From JBEKTW01 sp049515655 (lineage in GTDB: Bacteria; Bacteroidota; Ignavibacteria; UBA10030; SZUA-254): 64,000 bases of DNA. Of this stretch, positions 7,966 to 15,807 are shown piece after piece. Made by a program: the position numbers and the translations under genes. Numbering within the stretch: the stretch's first letter is position 1; each line of letters starts with the position of its first letter. The stretch spans positions 7,942-71,941 of the forward strand of contig JBEKTW010000020.1 in assembly GCA_049515655.1 (NCBI GenBank). The letters are read 5' to 3'. A model generated the notes under the pieces. The model had not been told where the DNA came from. It did no database searches and saw nothing but the letters and a program-made list of their open reading frames with translations.

Positions 7966-8757
7966 ATGATGGAAAAGGAAAAGCTATATGAAAATGTTCG
8001 ATTTAGTCCTGAGGTTATAAGGGAAGCTTATAACATAGTGCTAGGATTGGTTCCGGAAAAGGAGAGGATGAAGATACGTACAGTGCGGTGGGTAAAGATA
8101 GGGAAGGTTTCGTGGGAGTATGGGACGGACGAGGAATTCTTTTCTGCGCTTCGGGAGGATGCAGATGAAGCGATGTTTGTGGAGAATTTAGGGAAATGTG
8201 GATTGGTGGTGAGGGTTGTTGATGGTAATACAAGGGTGGAGATTACAGGCCGAAGCCGCCAAGAGGTGGAAGCGGTATCAGAGATTTTTGAAAAGCATGT
8301 AAATGAGTGCAGACTGCCTGAAAGAAAGAAGCAGAGAGTATCACCAATTCTGTTTGTGGGACATGGACGTAGTGAAGAATGGAAGGAGCTGAAGGATCAT
8401 TTGCACGAGAAACACGGGTACAAGATTGAAGCTTACGAAATTGGTGCTCGTGCTGGTCATGCAATACGGGACATATTAGAGGAGATGCTGGAGAAAAGTT
8501 CATTTGGAATTTTGATTATGACTGGGGAGGACAAGGATTCGGAGGGGAAGTTTCATGCAAGGGAGAATGTTATCCACGAGCTGGGATTGTTTCAAGGTCG
8601 TCTTGGATTCAAAAGGGCAATTGTACTGCTGGAGGAGGGAACGGAAGAATTCTCGAACATCCATGGGATGAATCAGATCCGGTACTCAAAAGGGAAGATA
8701 AGAGAGACATATGGTGAAGTGCTTGCTACTCTTAGGCGTGAGTTTGGAGAGGAATAG
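7966..8757 (+). CDS. TIR-like domain protein (PF10137/PycTIR type) with N-terminal accessory domain
   Basis: Protein of 263 residues. Residues 125-260 form a TIR-like nucleotide-binding domain of the kind found in CBASS/Pycsar TIR effectors: ILFVGHGRSEEWKEL (start of the fold), GARAGHAIRDILEEML, FGILIMTGED and ARENVIHELGLFQGRLG, with Glu205 as the expected catalytic NADase residue. Residues 30-112 form a separate small alpha/beta domain that could sense a ligand or protein. Known relatives degrade NAD+ when a nucleotide signal binds, causing growth arrest during phage attack. An AAGGAG site suits the second ATG (7969) slightly better than the first. It lies directly downstream of the RelA/SpoT gene in the same insertion. 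NADase activity and the link to the synthetase are inferred. Confidence 0.8.
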   Translation: MMEKEKLYENVRFSPEVIREAYNIVLGLVPEKERMKIRTVRWVKIGKVSWEYGTDEEFFSALREDADEAMFVENLGKCGLVVRVVDGNTRVEITGRSRQEVEAVSEIFEKHVNECRLPERKKQRVSPILFVGHGRSEEWKELKDHLHEKHGYKIEAYEIGARAGHAIRDILEEMLEKSSFGILIMTGEDKDSEGKFHARENVIHELGLFQGRLGFKRAIVLLEEGTEEFSNIHGMNQIRYSKGKIRETYGEVLATLRREFGEE

Positions 8758-8949
8758 ATGGGGGCTGTAAACGTTACTCTGCGGGGTTGAGAGTTTGTTG
8801 GTAATGGGGAATTGGAAGTCGTGTCGGAAGAATGTATAGCAAAGCTGTAAGTTTTTGTTGCATATTTGTTGCACGGTTCATTTGGGGAGGTGATTTTTGC
8901 TGTAATCTGACTGGATTTGAGTAAAAAGCTTTCCTGATTGGATTTCCCA

Positions 8950-8963
8950 TCATAATCAATGCG
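8950..8963. repeat. Right 14-bp direct repeat (putative attachment site)
   Basis: TCATAATCAATGCG, identical to 5781-5794. The 190 bases between the TIR gene and this repeat hold no gene that I can see. Confidence 0.5.
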
Positions 8964-8979
8964 CCCCGGAACGGTGGAA

Positions 8980-9163
8980 GTGTGTCAGTTTCGAACGACA
9001 TAAATCCGCACGAGACCTCACCTATAATCCTCTCCTAACAGGAGAGGATGGAGTGGCTTTGGGCCGATGTTGTGGATGCTAACGCCCTCTCCTCTCAGGA
9101 GAGGGCTACGGGTGAGGTCTGGTCAACTTGACTCGCCCGATAATTTCCGAAACTGAGACAGCG
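8980..9163. repeat. Intergenic imperfect inverted-repeat element with two nested hairpins
   Basis: The outer arms resemble each other in inverted orientation (TGTCAGTTTCG near 8984 against CGAAACTGAGACA near 9148, and AGACCTCACC at 9013-9022 against GGTGAGGTCT at 9111-9120). Inside are two hairpins, CCTCTCCT-AAC-AGGAGAGG at 9029-9047 and GCCCTCTCCT..AGGAGAGGGC at 9084-9106. GCGCCCCGGAAC occurs at both 8961 and 9162. It looks like a REP- or MITE-like intergenic repeat and carries no gene. Confidence 0.6.
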
Positions 9164-9174
9164 CCCCGGAACCA

Positions 9175-10203
9175 TCAGCGAATCCTGCGCAGACGGTGCA
9201 GCACGTGATAGGTCGATACAATCACCAGCTCCACGAGTTTTTCCGTTGCCTGGTCGGGGTGAACCCGCAAGTTGTTCAGCGCGCAGATGGTCTGAATTTC
9301 GCGAAGATAGACCCGAACATCCCGTTTGTCGAGACCCGCGATCCATGTCGCCAGCTCTTCCTCGAGATACTCCCCGTAGTTCTGGATAAACAGTTCCGCG
9401 CGGATGAAGCGACGGGTCCGGGGAGTTACCCCGGAGAAGATTTCCTTGAGGTCCTGCGTGTACTCCTTGACGCGCGGGTCGACTTTCTTTTCTATTGCAA
9501 AGTATTCGGCTACCGTCAACGGGATAGTTTTGTAGTTCCCCGACTCGTCGTAGCGCACTTTCAACGGACGGCGGTCGGCGATTTTTTCCTTACGGAAAAG
9601 ATGGTCAACGTAGCGCAGTTTCTCGAGCGCCCCGTTCCAACGCCGGTAATTCCACTTCCACTTGGAGGTCGGGTCAAGCCAGACGGCAAACGTTTCGGCA
9701 AAATCTTCGTCAGGATGCTTTTGCGCGTAGTGGGGATTTCCGATATGGTGGAGGTATCTGACGAACTGCCGGCTGTAGGCATCGTAGCTGTAAAAATTCC
9801 GGTAGCGCTTCCGGAAATGTCCGAACAGCCTCCTCCAGTCGTCTCGTTGCCAGAGTTTGTAGATGTAATTCAGCGCGTGCCCGACTTCGTGTCGGAGAAG
9901 CATCATCATCTCATCCTTCGAGTACGATATGTAGTACCGTTTTGCGATCGCGTGGAGCGTCCGGCTCGCAAGATAAAAGGGGATCTCAATGGAACCCGTC
10001 CTGTCGATGCACCCCCATGGCTCATCTCCAAAATACACATGGGGAAAATAGGAGATGTGGTTCTTCTTCAGCTCCCTTCGCAGCTGGATGAGGCAATCGC
10101 GAAGCGTATCCGCGGGGCGAAGTTCCATCTCGCTGATACGCTGGTTGAGAAGTTTTTGAAATGAAAGCTCCCGCACGCGCGGATGCTTTGATGAAATCGT
10201 CAT
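9175..10203 (-). CDS. Putative zinc metallopeptidase, cytoplasmic
   Basis: Protein of 342 residues without a signal peptide. It contains HEVGHALN (His105, Glu106, His109) followed about 60 residues later by DEDFAETFAVWL, whose Glu170 could be the third zinc ligand. This arrangement resembles the putative zinc-binding metallopeptidase family (PF15887-like). The remainder is rich in Arg, Tyr and Trp. Substrate unknown. It lies just downstream of clpC on the same strand but is separated from it by a terminator hairpin. The long open frame on the opposite strand is a codon-bias shadow. Confidence 0.65.
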   Translation of the reverse strand: MTISSKHPRVRELSFQKLLNQRISEMELRPADTLRDCLIQLRRELKKNHISYFPHVYFGDEPWGCIDRTGSIEIPFYLASRTLHAIAKRYYISYSKDEMMMLLRHEVGHALNYIYKLWQRDDWRRLFGHFRKRYRNFYSYDAYSRQFVRYLHHIGNPHYAQKHPDEDFAETFAVWLDPTSKWKWNYRRWNGALEKLRYVDHLFRKEKIADRRPLKVRYDESGNYKTIPLTVAEYFAIEKKVDPRVKEYTQDLKEIFSGVTPRTRRFIRAELFIQNYGEYLEEELATWIAGLDKRDVRVYLREIQTICALNNLRVHPDQATEKLVELVIVSTYHVLHRLRRIR

Positions 10204-10223
10204 CTGTCGGAATTAGAATAAAA

Positions 10224-10253
10224 AACCCCGTCCCGTAGTGTCGGGATGGGGTT
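10224..10253 (-). terminator. Rho-independent terminator after clpC
   Basis: AACCCCGTCCCG (10224-10235) pairs with CGGGATGGGGTT (10242-10253). On the minus strand the stem is followed by a run of six T, 20 bases beyond the clpC stop. Confidence 0.8.
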
Positions 10254-10274
10254 GAATGTTACGGGCGTCGTTCG

Positions 10275-12773
10275 TTATGAGACACTGGCACCCTCTTCTT
10301 TCGTGGATGCCACTTTGCTCTTCTTCGCGCGGTTGCTTTCAGTAAACCTGAGCGAATCGGTTTTCTTGTTGTACTTCACGTTGACGATGCTCTCATCTGT
10401 GAATTTATTGCGCAGTATCTCTTCCGCAATCGGGTCTTCAAGATACTTCTGCAACGCGCGCTTCAAGGGACGGGCGCCAAACGCCGGGTCATAGCCCTTG
10501 TTCACAAGGAATTCACGTGCGTGCTTCGTAAGATGGATATTGATCTTCATCGAGGCCATTCTCTTGACGAGCTCCGTCATCTGAATGTCGATGATGTTAT
10601 CAATGTGCTCTCGCGTCAGATTGTGGAAGACGATCGTATCGTCGATGCGGTTGAGAAACTCGGGGTTGAATACGCGTTTGAGGGCGTCTTCAATGGTGTT
10701 CTTCATCGTCTCATAGGAATCCTGGGGCTTATCCGTCCCGAAACCGAAACCACCGCCGGACTTGATATCGCGGGAACCGATATTCGAAGTCATGATGAGG
10801 ATCGTATTCTTGAAATCGACGCGGCGGCCGAGATTGTCGGTCAGCACGCCGTCATCCAGCACCTGCAGCAGAATGTTGAAGACGTCGGGATGGGCTTTTT
10901 CGATTTCGTCCAGTAGGACCACGGCATAGGGTTTCCGGCGGACTTTCTCCGTAAGCTGGCCGCCTTCTTCGTACCCGACGTATCCCGGAGGCGCGCCGAC
11001 GAGCCGGGAAACATTGAATTTCTCCATGTACTCGCTCATGTCGATGCGAATGAGAGCTTCGTCCGAATCGAAAAGGTAGCGCGCCAGAACCTTTGCAAGT
11101 TCCGTTTTGCCGACACCGGTCGGCCCGAGGAAGATAAACGAGCCGATGGGGCGCTTCGGGTCTTTCAAGCCCGCGCGCGTCCGGCGAATGGCCTTGCTGA
11201 GTTTCACAATCGCTTCGTCCTGGCCGACGATGGAGCCCTTGAGAGCTTTTTCCATCTTGAGCAGTTTGTCGGATTCCGGCTGGGCAATTTTATTCACCGG
11301 TATACCGGTCATCATCGAGACGACATCCGCGATAATTTCTTCGGTGACCTCGTACACCGTTTCCTGCGCCTTCAACTCCCACTCGCGCTTGGCTAGATCG
11401 AGGTCGCTGATATACTTTTTCTCCAGGTCGCGCAGGCGCGCGGCTTCTTCAAAATTCTGATTTTTGACCACCTGGTTTTTCGACATCTTGATTTTTTCGA
11501 CTTCACCCTCCAGCTCCAGGATTTCTTTGGGAACGTGAATGTGCGAGAGGTGGACCCGGGAACCGGCTTCATCCATGACATCGATCGCCTTGTCCGGCAG
11601 GTAGCGATCGGTGATGTAGCGGTCACTCAGGCGAACGGCGGTCTCAAGGGCCTGGTCGGAATACCTGACACTGTGGTGCTCTTCGTACTTGTGCTTGATG
11701 CTCTTGAGAATCTGGTTCGTTTCATCGACGGTCGTCGCGTCAACCATGATCTTTTGAAAACGACGGTCAAGGGCTCCGTCTTTCTCGATATACTGGCGGT
11801 ATTCGTTGAGGGTCGTCGCGCCGATACACTGGACATCGCCGCGCGACAGCGCCGGCTTGAACATGTTCGAGGCGTCCAGCGAGCCGGATGCGCCGCCCGC
11901 CCCGACAATCGTGTGCAACTCATCGATGAACAGGATGACGTCTTTCGCTTTTTCCAGCTCGTTCATCACCGCTTTCATGCGTTCTTCAAACTGGCCGCGG
12001 TATTTTGTACCCGCGACGAGCGCGGCAAGATCGAGGGTGACGACACGCTTGTCGTGCAGGACACGCGAAACCTTCTTCTGGACGATGCGAAGGGCCAGAC
12101 CCTCAGCGATGGCGGTTTTCCCCACCCCGGGTTCGCCGATGAGCACCGGATTGTTCTTCTTGCGACGGCTCAAGACCTGCGCGACGCGCTCAATTTCTTT
12201 TTCTCTCCCGATGACGGGATCGAGCTTGTCTTCCATCGCGAGTTTGGTCAGGTCGCGGCCAAAGTTGTCGAGGACCGGTGTTTTCGATTTCTCGGCCCGA
12301 CGTTCGGCCATGGAGACCGCTGGCTGGGTGGACGGTTTGCCGCTGATAATATTATCCAGCTCATTGCGCACGACATCATAGTGCACATTGAACTGATGGA
12401 GAATCTGCGCCGCGATATTATCGTCGTCCCGGAGGAGAGAAAGCAGGAGATGTTCCGTCCCGATGACATCGGATTTGTACAGTTTCGCTTCGAGATAGGT
12501 AATCTTTAGGACTTTTTCGGCTTGTTTTGTCAGCGGGATGTTCCCGATCGTTAGCGTGCCGCCGGAGGTGCGCACCGTATCTTCAATGGCTTTCTTCAAC
12601 TTGAAGAGGTCGACGCCGATATTGCGAAGGATCTTCACCGCGATCCCCTCTCCTTCGCGGATCACCCCGAGCAGCAGATGTTCGGTGCCGATGTAATCAT
12701 GTCCAAGGCGCAATGCTTCTTCCCGGCTCAGCCGGATGACGTCCTGAACTCTATTGGAAAAATTACCTTCCAT
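10275..12773 (-). CDS. clpC: ATP-dependent Clp protease ATP-binding subunit ClpC
   Basis: AAA+ unfoldase of 832 residues that feeds substrates to ClpP in the cytoplasm. Order of domains: two Clp N repeats (1-145, each with a GTEHLLLG/GTEHLLLSL motif), first AAA+ with Walker A GEPGVGKT (213-220) and Walker B VILFIDELH (279-287), a UVR-containing middle domain around 437-471 (QNFEEAARLRDLEKK), second AAA+ with GPTGVGKT (550-557) and VVLLDEIEKAH, and the ClpB-D2 small domain. The length is normal for ClpC. The middle domain with UVR separates it from ClpA and ClpB. It has its own promoter (12863-12891) and terminator, so it is probably monocistronic. Confidence 0.97.
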   Translation of the reverse strand: MEGNFSNRVQDVIRLSREEALRLGHDYIGTEHLLLGVIREGEGIAVKILRNIGVDLFKLKKAIEDTVRTSGGTLTIGNIPLTKQAEKVLKITYLEAKLYKSDVIGTEHLLLSLLRDDDNIAAQILHQFNVHYDVVRNELDNIISGKPSTQPAVSMAERRAEKSKTPVLDNFGRDLTKLAMEDKLDPVIGREKEIERVAQVLSRRKKNNPVLIGEPGVGKTAIAEGLALRIVQKKVSRVLHDKRVVTLDLAALVAGTKYRGQFEERMKAVMNELEKAKDVILFIDELHTIVGAGGASGSLDASNMFKPALSRGDVQCIGATTLNEYRQYIEKDGALDRRFQKIMVDATTVDETNQILKSIKHKYEEHHSVRYSDQALETAVRLSDRYITDRYLPDKAIDVMDEAGSRVHLSHIHVPKEILELEGEVEKIKMSKNQVVKNQNFEEAARLRDLEKKYISDLDLAKREWELKAQETVYEVTEEIIADVVSMMTGIPVNKIAQPESDKLLKMEKALKGSIVGQDEAIVKLSKAIRRTRAGLKDPKRPIGSFIFLGPTGVGKTELAKVLARYLFDSDEALIRIDMSEYMEKFNVSRLVGAPPGYVGYEEGGQLTEKVRRKPYAVVLLDEIEKAHPDVFNILLQVLDDGVLTDNLGRRVDFKNTILIMTSNIGSRDIKSGGGFGFGTDKPQDSYETMKNTIEDALKRVFNPEFLNRIDDTIVFHNLTREHIDNIIDIQMTELVKRMASMKINIHLTKHAREFLVNKGYDPAFGARPLKRALQKYLEDPIAEEILRNKFTDESIVNVKYNKKTDSLRFTESNRAKKSKVASTKEEGASVS

Positions 12774-12862
12774 GTTTTATCCCCTGATTGATAGACTCGT
12801 TGCCGCTATCTACAAAACGCTTCTTTTGGGTATCTGGTTTCCTGCATGGGTATCTATTTAAT

Positions 12863-12891
12863 AATATAGGCAAAAACGCAGGATTAATCAA
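12863..12891 (-). promoter_or_regulatory. Promoter of clpC
   Basis: On the minus strand TTG (12889-12891) is followed after 20 bases by TATATT (12863-12868), 90 bases before the clpC ATG. No CtsR- or HrcA-like inverted repeat was recognised. Confidence 0.5.
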
Positions 12892-13163
12892 GAATCGATA
12901 TCACACTCTTCGCAATGGGGGTTCGTCGGTCGACAGCTCTCTCTCCCGAGAAACGAGAAGCTCATTCCCGCCTCGTTCCAAAATCCCTGCGGGATGTTTT
13001 TCATCAACTGCTCCTCGATTTTTCCCCGCGTGGACCCGGCGGCCATGCCAAGACGCTGAACGACGCGCTCGACGTGCAGATCGACGATAATACCTTCCGC
13101 GAGACTGCCCGATTCGCGAATGATGACATTGGATGGAAACGCCCTTTGGAGAGGATTTTTTTC
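12888..13163 (-). pseudogene. Endonuclease III (nth) C-terminal remnant
   Basis: A 91-codon stretch without a proper start reads like the end of endonuclease III. It has AEGIIVDLHVERVVQRLGM, matching the VDTHV.R...RLG block that carries the catalytic Asp. Then come IEEQLMKNIP and GRESCRPTNPHCEECDIDS, matching the Fe-S cluster with its C-X6-C-X2-C spacing. The frame stops before the fourth cluster cysteine, and the N-terminal half with the helix-hairpin-helix and catalytic Lys is missing because a stop precedes the fragment at about 13164. It is therefore a degraded gene between clpC and the TPR operon. Function is presumably lost. Confidence 0.6.
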
Positions 13164-13261
13164 TCATTGCCGGAAAATTGAGCGGATGTAATGGTTTGAC
13201 CTATAAGATTGTTATACCAGGGAACCCGGAATACGGCGGGGCCGGCCTGATTTCGGTCTTC

Positions 13262-13292
13262 TTGTTATTGCAAGCTGAAATTACTATATTTT
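13262..13292 (+). promoter_or_regulatory. Promoter of the TPR/DUF4292/EnvC-like operon
   Basis: TTG (13262-13264), 20 bases, then TATATTTT (13285-13292), directly before the first gene. The downstream gene has no clear Shine-Dalgarno sequence. Confidence 0.45.
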
Positions 13293-13300
13293 TTTAACAA

Positions 13301-15040
13301 ATGATAATTATGAAGGGAAAACAACGCGTTCGCGCGAGCATCGTCGTGCTCGGCACGCTCCTTGCCGTCGCATTCATCGGATGCTCCGGATCAAGAAACA
13401 CGGCAGAACCACATTCAGCGCCGGTCGCGAAAAATACCGGCACCTCGGTTAATGAACTGTCCCTTGACCACTACCTCAATGGCTTGATGTTCGACCAAAA
13501 AGAGGAGTACGCATCGGCAATCCTTGAGTATCAAGATGCCCTCCAGTATGAAAAGGACCCGGCGATTTACTTCGCGCTCTCGAAAGACTATTCCGTCCTT
13601 GGAAAACATACCCTCGCGATTCAAAATGGCCGTGAGGCGCTCCGTCTCAATCCGGACAACCGCGCCTATCATGAGAACCTGGCCGAGATCTACGTTCATG
13701 CCTTTGAATGGGACAGTGCGATCAGGGAATATGAAGAGATCATCCGCGCCGATTCCGACTATCAGGAAGCATGGTACAACGTGGCGCGTTTGTACCAGAT
13801 CCGATCGCCCGCGAAAGCACTGGAAGTGTACCAGAGCATTATCGACCGGTTCGGCCCAAGCTGGGACGCTTATCTGCAGACCGCTCAGATGTATACCGGG
13901 TTGGGAAAATTCGACAAAGCCATTGACGCACTGAAAGGGTTGTTGACCCTGGACCCGACGAATTTCGAAGTCAAGAAGACTCTCGCCGACACGTACCTTC
14001 GCGAGGATAGTGTTGACGCGGCGCTTGCGTTGTACGGAGAGCTCATCGAACGCCACCCTGAAGATTTTCTTGTTCGCGCATCCCTCGCCCACGCCTACCT
14101 GGCGAAGCGGGACTACGATGACGCGAAGCGGCAGTTCGAAATTGTCCTCAAGAAAGACACGCTGACTGCGGACCAGCAAATTCAGTTCGGCCAGGTTTTT
14201 GCATCGTTCATTCAGAAGGATTCCGCCGTCGCGCCCATCGCTCGAGATCTTTTTATCTCCATTCAACAATCCTACCCGAACGATTGGCGCCCATGCATGT
14301 TCCTCGGCGCCATTGCCAACGCCGTGCATGACGATTCGAGCGCATTGTTGAATTTCGGGCGGGTCACAAAACTCGCGAGCTGGAATGCCGACGGTTGGAT
14401 CGGAGTCGCATCGATTTGGTTCGACCGAAACGATTTTCAGCAGACTCTCCACGTTCTCGATGAGGCAAAACATTATATTCCGAACGAATTTCGCCTCTAT
14501 TTCCTTCTCGGACTATCGTATCAACGGCTCCACCAGGGAATCGAGGCCGCTGACGCCCTCGAGCACGCCGTTCAACTGAATGAAAAAAGTGTAGACGCGC
14601 TTGCATCACTCGCGCTGGTCTACGACGAGATGAAACGCATTGAGGAGTCCGACAGCACCTACGAGCGTGCTCTGCGCATCGACCCGCACAATCATCTCGT
14701 GCTGAATAACTACGGCTACAGCCTGGCGGACCGCGGCCTTCAACTTCAGCGCGCGGTGAAAATGGTGAAAGAGGCACTCGACCAGCAGCCGAACAATACC
14801 TCGTATCTCGACTCCATGGGCTGGGTGTATTTTCGCTTTGGGCAGTATGAAGAGGCCGAACGGTTCATCCGTAAGGCCGTCGAGCTCGGCACCACGAGTG
14901 CCGTCATCCATGAACACATGGGAGATGTATATTCGAAACTCGACCAAAAGGAAAAGGCCATCGAATCGTGGAAGAAGGCGCTCGAGCTTGACGCCGGGAA
15001 CAGCACACTGAAAGAGAAAATCGAACGGGGGAGTTTGTGA
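13301..15040 (+). CDS. TPR-repeat lipoprotein
   Basis: Protein of 579 residues with a lipoprotein signal (LGTLLAVAFIGC, lipid-modified Cys about residue 28), so it is probably anchored to the outer or inner membrane. The rest is a chain of about a dozen tetratricopeptide repeats, for example ALRLNPDNRAYHENLAEIYV and LELDAGNSTLKEKIERGS at the end. TPR arrays scaffold protein complexes; no catalytic domain is seen. A second start, ATG at 13310, would remove three residues and is equally likely. Its stop overlaps the GTG of the next gene, so it is translationally coupled to the DUF4292 protein and then to the EnvC-like protein, which suggests a role in envelope biogenesis. Confidence 0.85.
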   Translation: MIIMKGKQRVRASIVVLGTLLAVAFIGCSGSRNTAEPHSAPVAKNTGTSVNELSLDHYLNGLMFDQKEEYASAILEYQDALQYEKDPAIYFALSKDYSVLGKHTLAIQNGREALRLNPDNRAYHENLAEIYVHAFEWDSAIREYEEIIRADSDYQEAWYNVARLYQIRSPAKALEVYQSIIDRFGPSWDAYLQTAQMYTGLGKFDKAIDALKGLLTLDPTNFEVKKTLADTYLREDSVDAALALYGELIERHPEDFLVRASLAHAYLAKRDYDDAKRQFEIVLKKDTLTADQQIQFGQVFASFIQKDSAVAPIARDLFISIQQSYPNDWRPCMFLGAIANAVHDDSSALLNFGRVTKLASWNADGWIGVASIWFDRNDFQQTLHVLDEAKHYIPNEFRLYFLLGLSYQRLHQGIEAADALEHAVQLNEKSVDALASLALVYDEMKRIEESDSTYERALRIDPHNHLVLNNYGYSLADRGLQLQRAVKMVKEALDQQPNNTSYLDSMGWVYFRFGQYEEAERFIRKAVELGTTSAVIHEHMGDVYSKLDQKEKAIESWKKALELDAGNSTLKEKIERGSL

Positions 15041-15807
15041 TCAGATGGCAATCGGCTCTCGCGGTCGGTTTGACGCTTGCATTGATCGGTTGCGCCCCTC
15101 ACCGGGAAATTATCAAAAAAGAACGGACGCTGACTGCCGATGAGGTCATGAGGCGCGTGCGCGAGCGGGCGGGCTTCGTCAAGACACTCGGAGGGAGCGG
15201 CACAATCACCGTCGAGACGCGCGAAGCGTCCACCAGCGGGTCGTTCGACGTGGTTCTCAAGAAACCCGATTCGCTGCGCGTCGAATTTCACGGACCATTC
15301 GGTATCCACGTCGGCACACTCACCGTCTCTCGCGACCAGTTTGTCTTTTTCAACAGAAGAGAGAACACCGCCGTCATCGGAAAACCCGACGGTTCGACGC
15401 TGCAATCGATGTTTCATCTGAAAATCCGGTGCGAGGAGCTGGTGAACGCATTCGCCGGCGGATTCCCCGACGCCGATGATCACGATTCGCTCGCGGGGTT
15501 TTCGGTCGACCGGGATCTCTACGTACTCCTCTTCCGGAACGCCAACGGAACGAAGGAATACCGGGTCGACGGCGACGACTTTCTCGTCATGGACTATCGC
15601 ACACTCGACGCGCAGGGGACCGCGACTCTCACGGGCTTCATTTCTCGCACGACGGAGGCGGGCGACGTGACGATGCCTTCATTGCTTCGAATCATTTTCC
15701 CGAACGAACACCGCAGCATCACGATCGCTTACGACGACATCCGGGTCAACGAGCCGGTGGATTGTTCCTTTGTCCTTCCCAAGAACGTAGAGCGTATCGA
15801 CCGATGA
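15037..15807 (+). CDS. DUF4292-type (LolA/LolB-like) lipoprotein
   Basis: Lipoprotein of 256 residues, signal peptide ending in LTLALIGC. The mature part has the pattern of DUF4292, a LolA/LolB-like fold: VKTLGGSGTITVE, LKKPDSLRVEFHGPFGIHVGTL and FVFFNRRENTAVIG. Members are thought to bind lipids or lipoproteins in the periplasm of Bacteroidota and relatives. The GTG start overlaps the TPR stop by four bases (GTGA), and its own TGA overlaps the next ATG, which indicates a tightly coupled operon. Exact function is not known. Confidence 0.75.
   Translation: MIRWQSALAVGLTLALIGCAPHREIIKKERTLTADEVMRRVRERAGFVKTLGGSGTITVETREASTSGSFDVVLKKPDSLRVEFHGPFGIHVGTLTVSRDQFVFFNRRENTAVIGKPDGSTLQSMFHLKIRCEELVNAFAGGFPDADDHDSLAGFSVDRDLYVLLFRNANGTKEYRVDGDDFLVMDYRTLDAQGTATLTGFISRTTEAGDVTMPSLLRIIFPNEHRSITIAYDDIRVNEPVDCSFVLPKNVERIDR

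Larger units (their letters stand above)
5781..8963 (+). mobile_element. Putative 3.2-kb integrated element carrying Rep remnant, RelA/SpoT and TIR genes
   Basis: The segment is bounded by an exact 14-bp direct repeat, TCATAATCAATGCG, at 5781-5794 and 8950-8963. The genes inside read on the plus strand in purine-rich, AT-richer DNA with many AGG, GGG and GAA codons, unlike the GC-richer genes on both sides. The first gene is a truncated rolling-circle Rep. No integrase or transposase is present, so integration may have used a host tyrosine recombinase, or the integrase was lost. The repeat, the composition and the Rep remnant are seen directly; mobility is inference. Confidence 0.55.

Noticed and set aside
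9196..10164. 322-codon open frame opposite the metallopeptidase gene
   Set aside because: It is the mirror of a GC-biased gene with a zinc motif on the minus strand; the translated product has no family character.
11535..12509. 324-codon open frame opposite clpC
   Set aside because: Antisense shadow of a certain ClpC gene.
13415..14473. 352-codon open frame opposite the TPR gene
   Set aside because: Antisense shadow; the plus strand has a signal peptide, TPR repeats and coupled neighbours.
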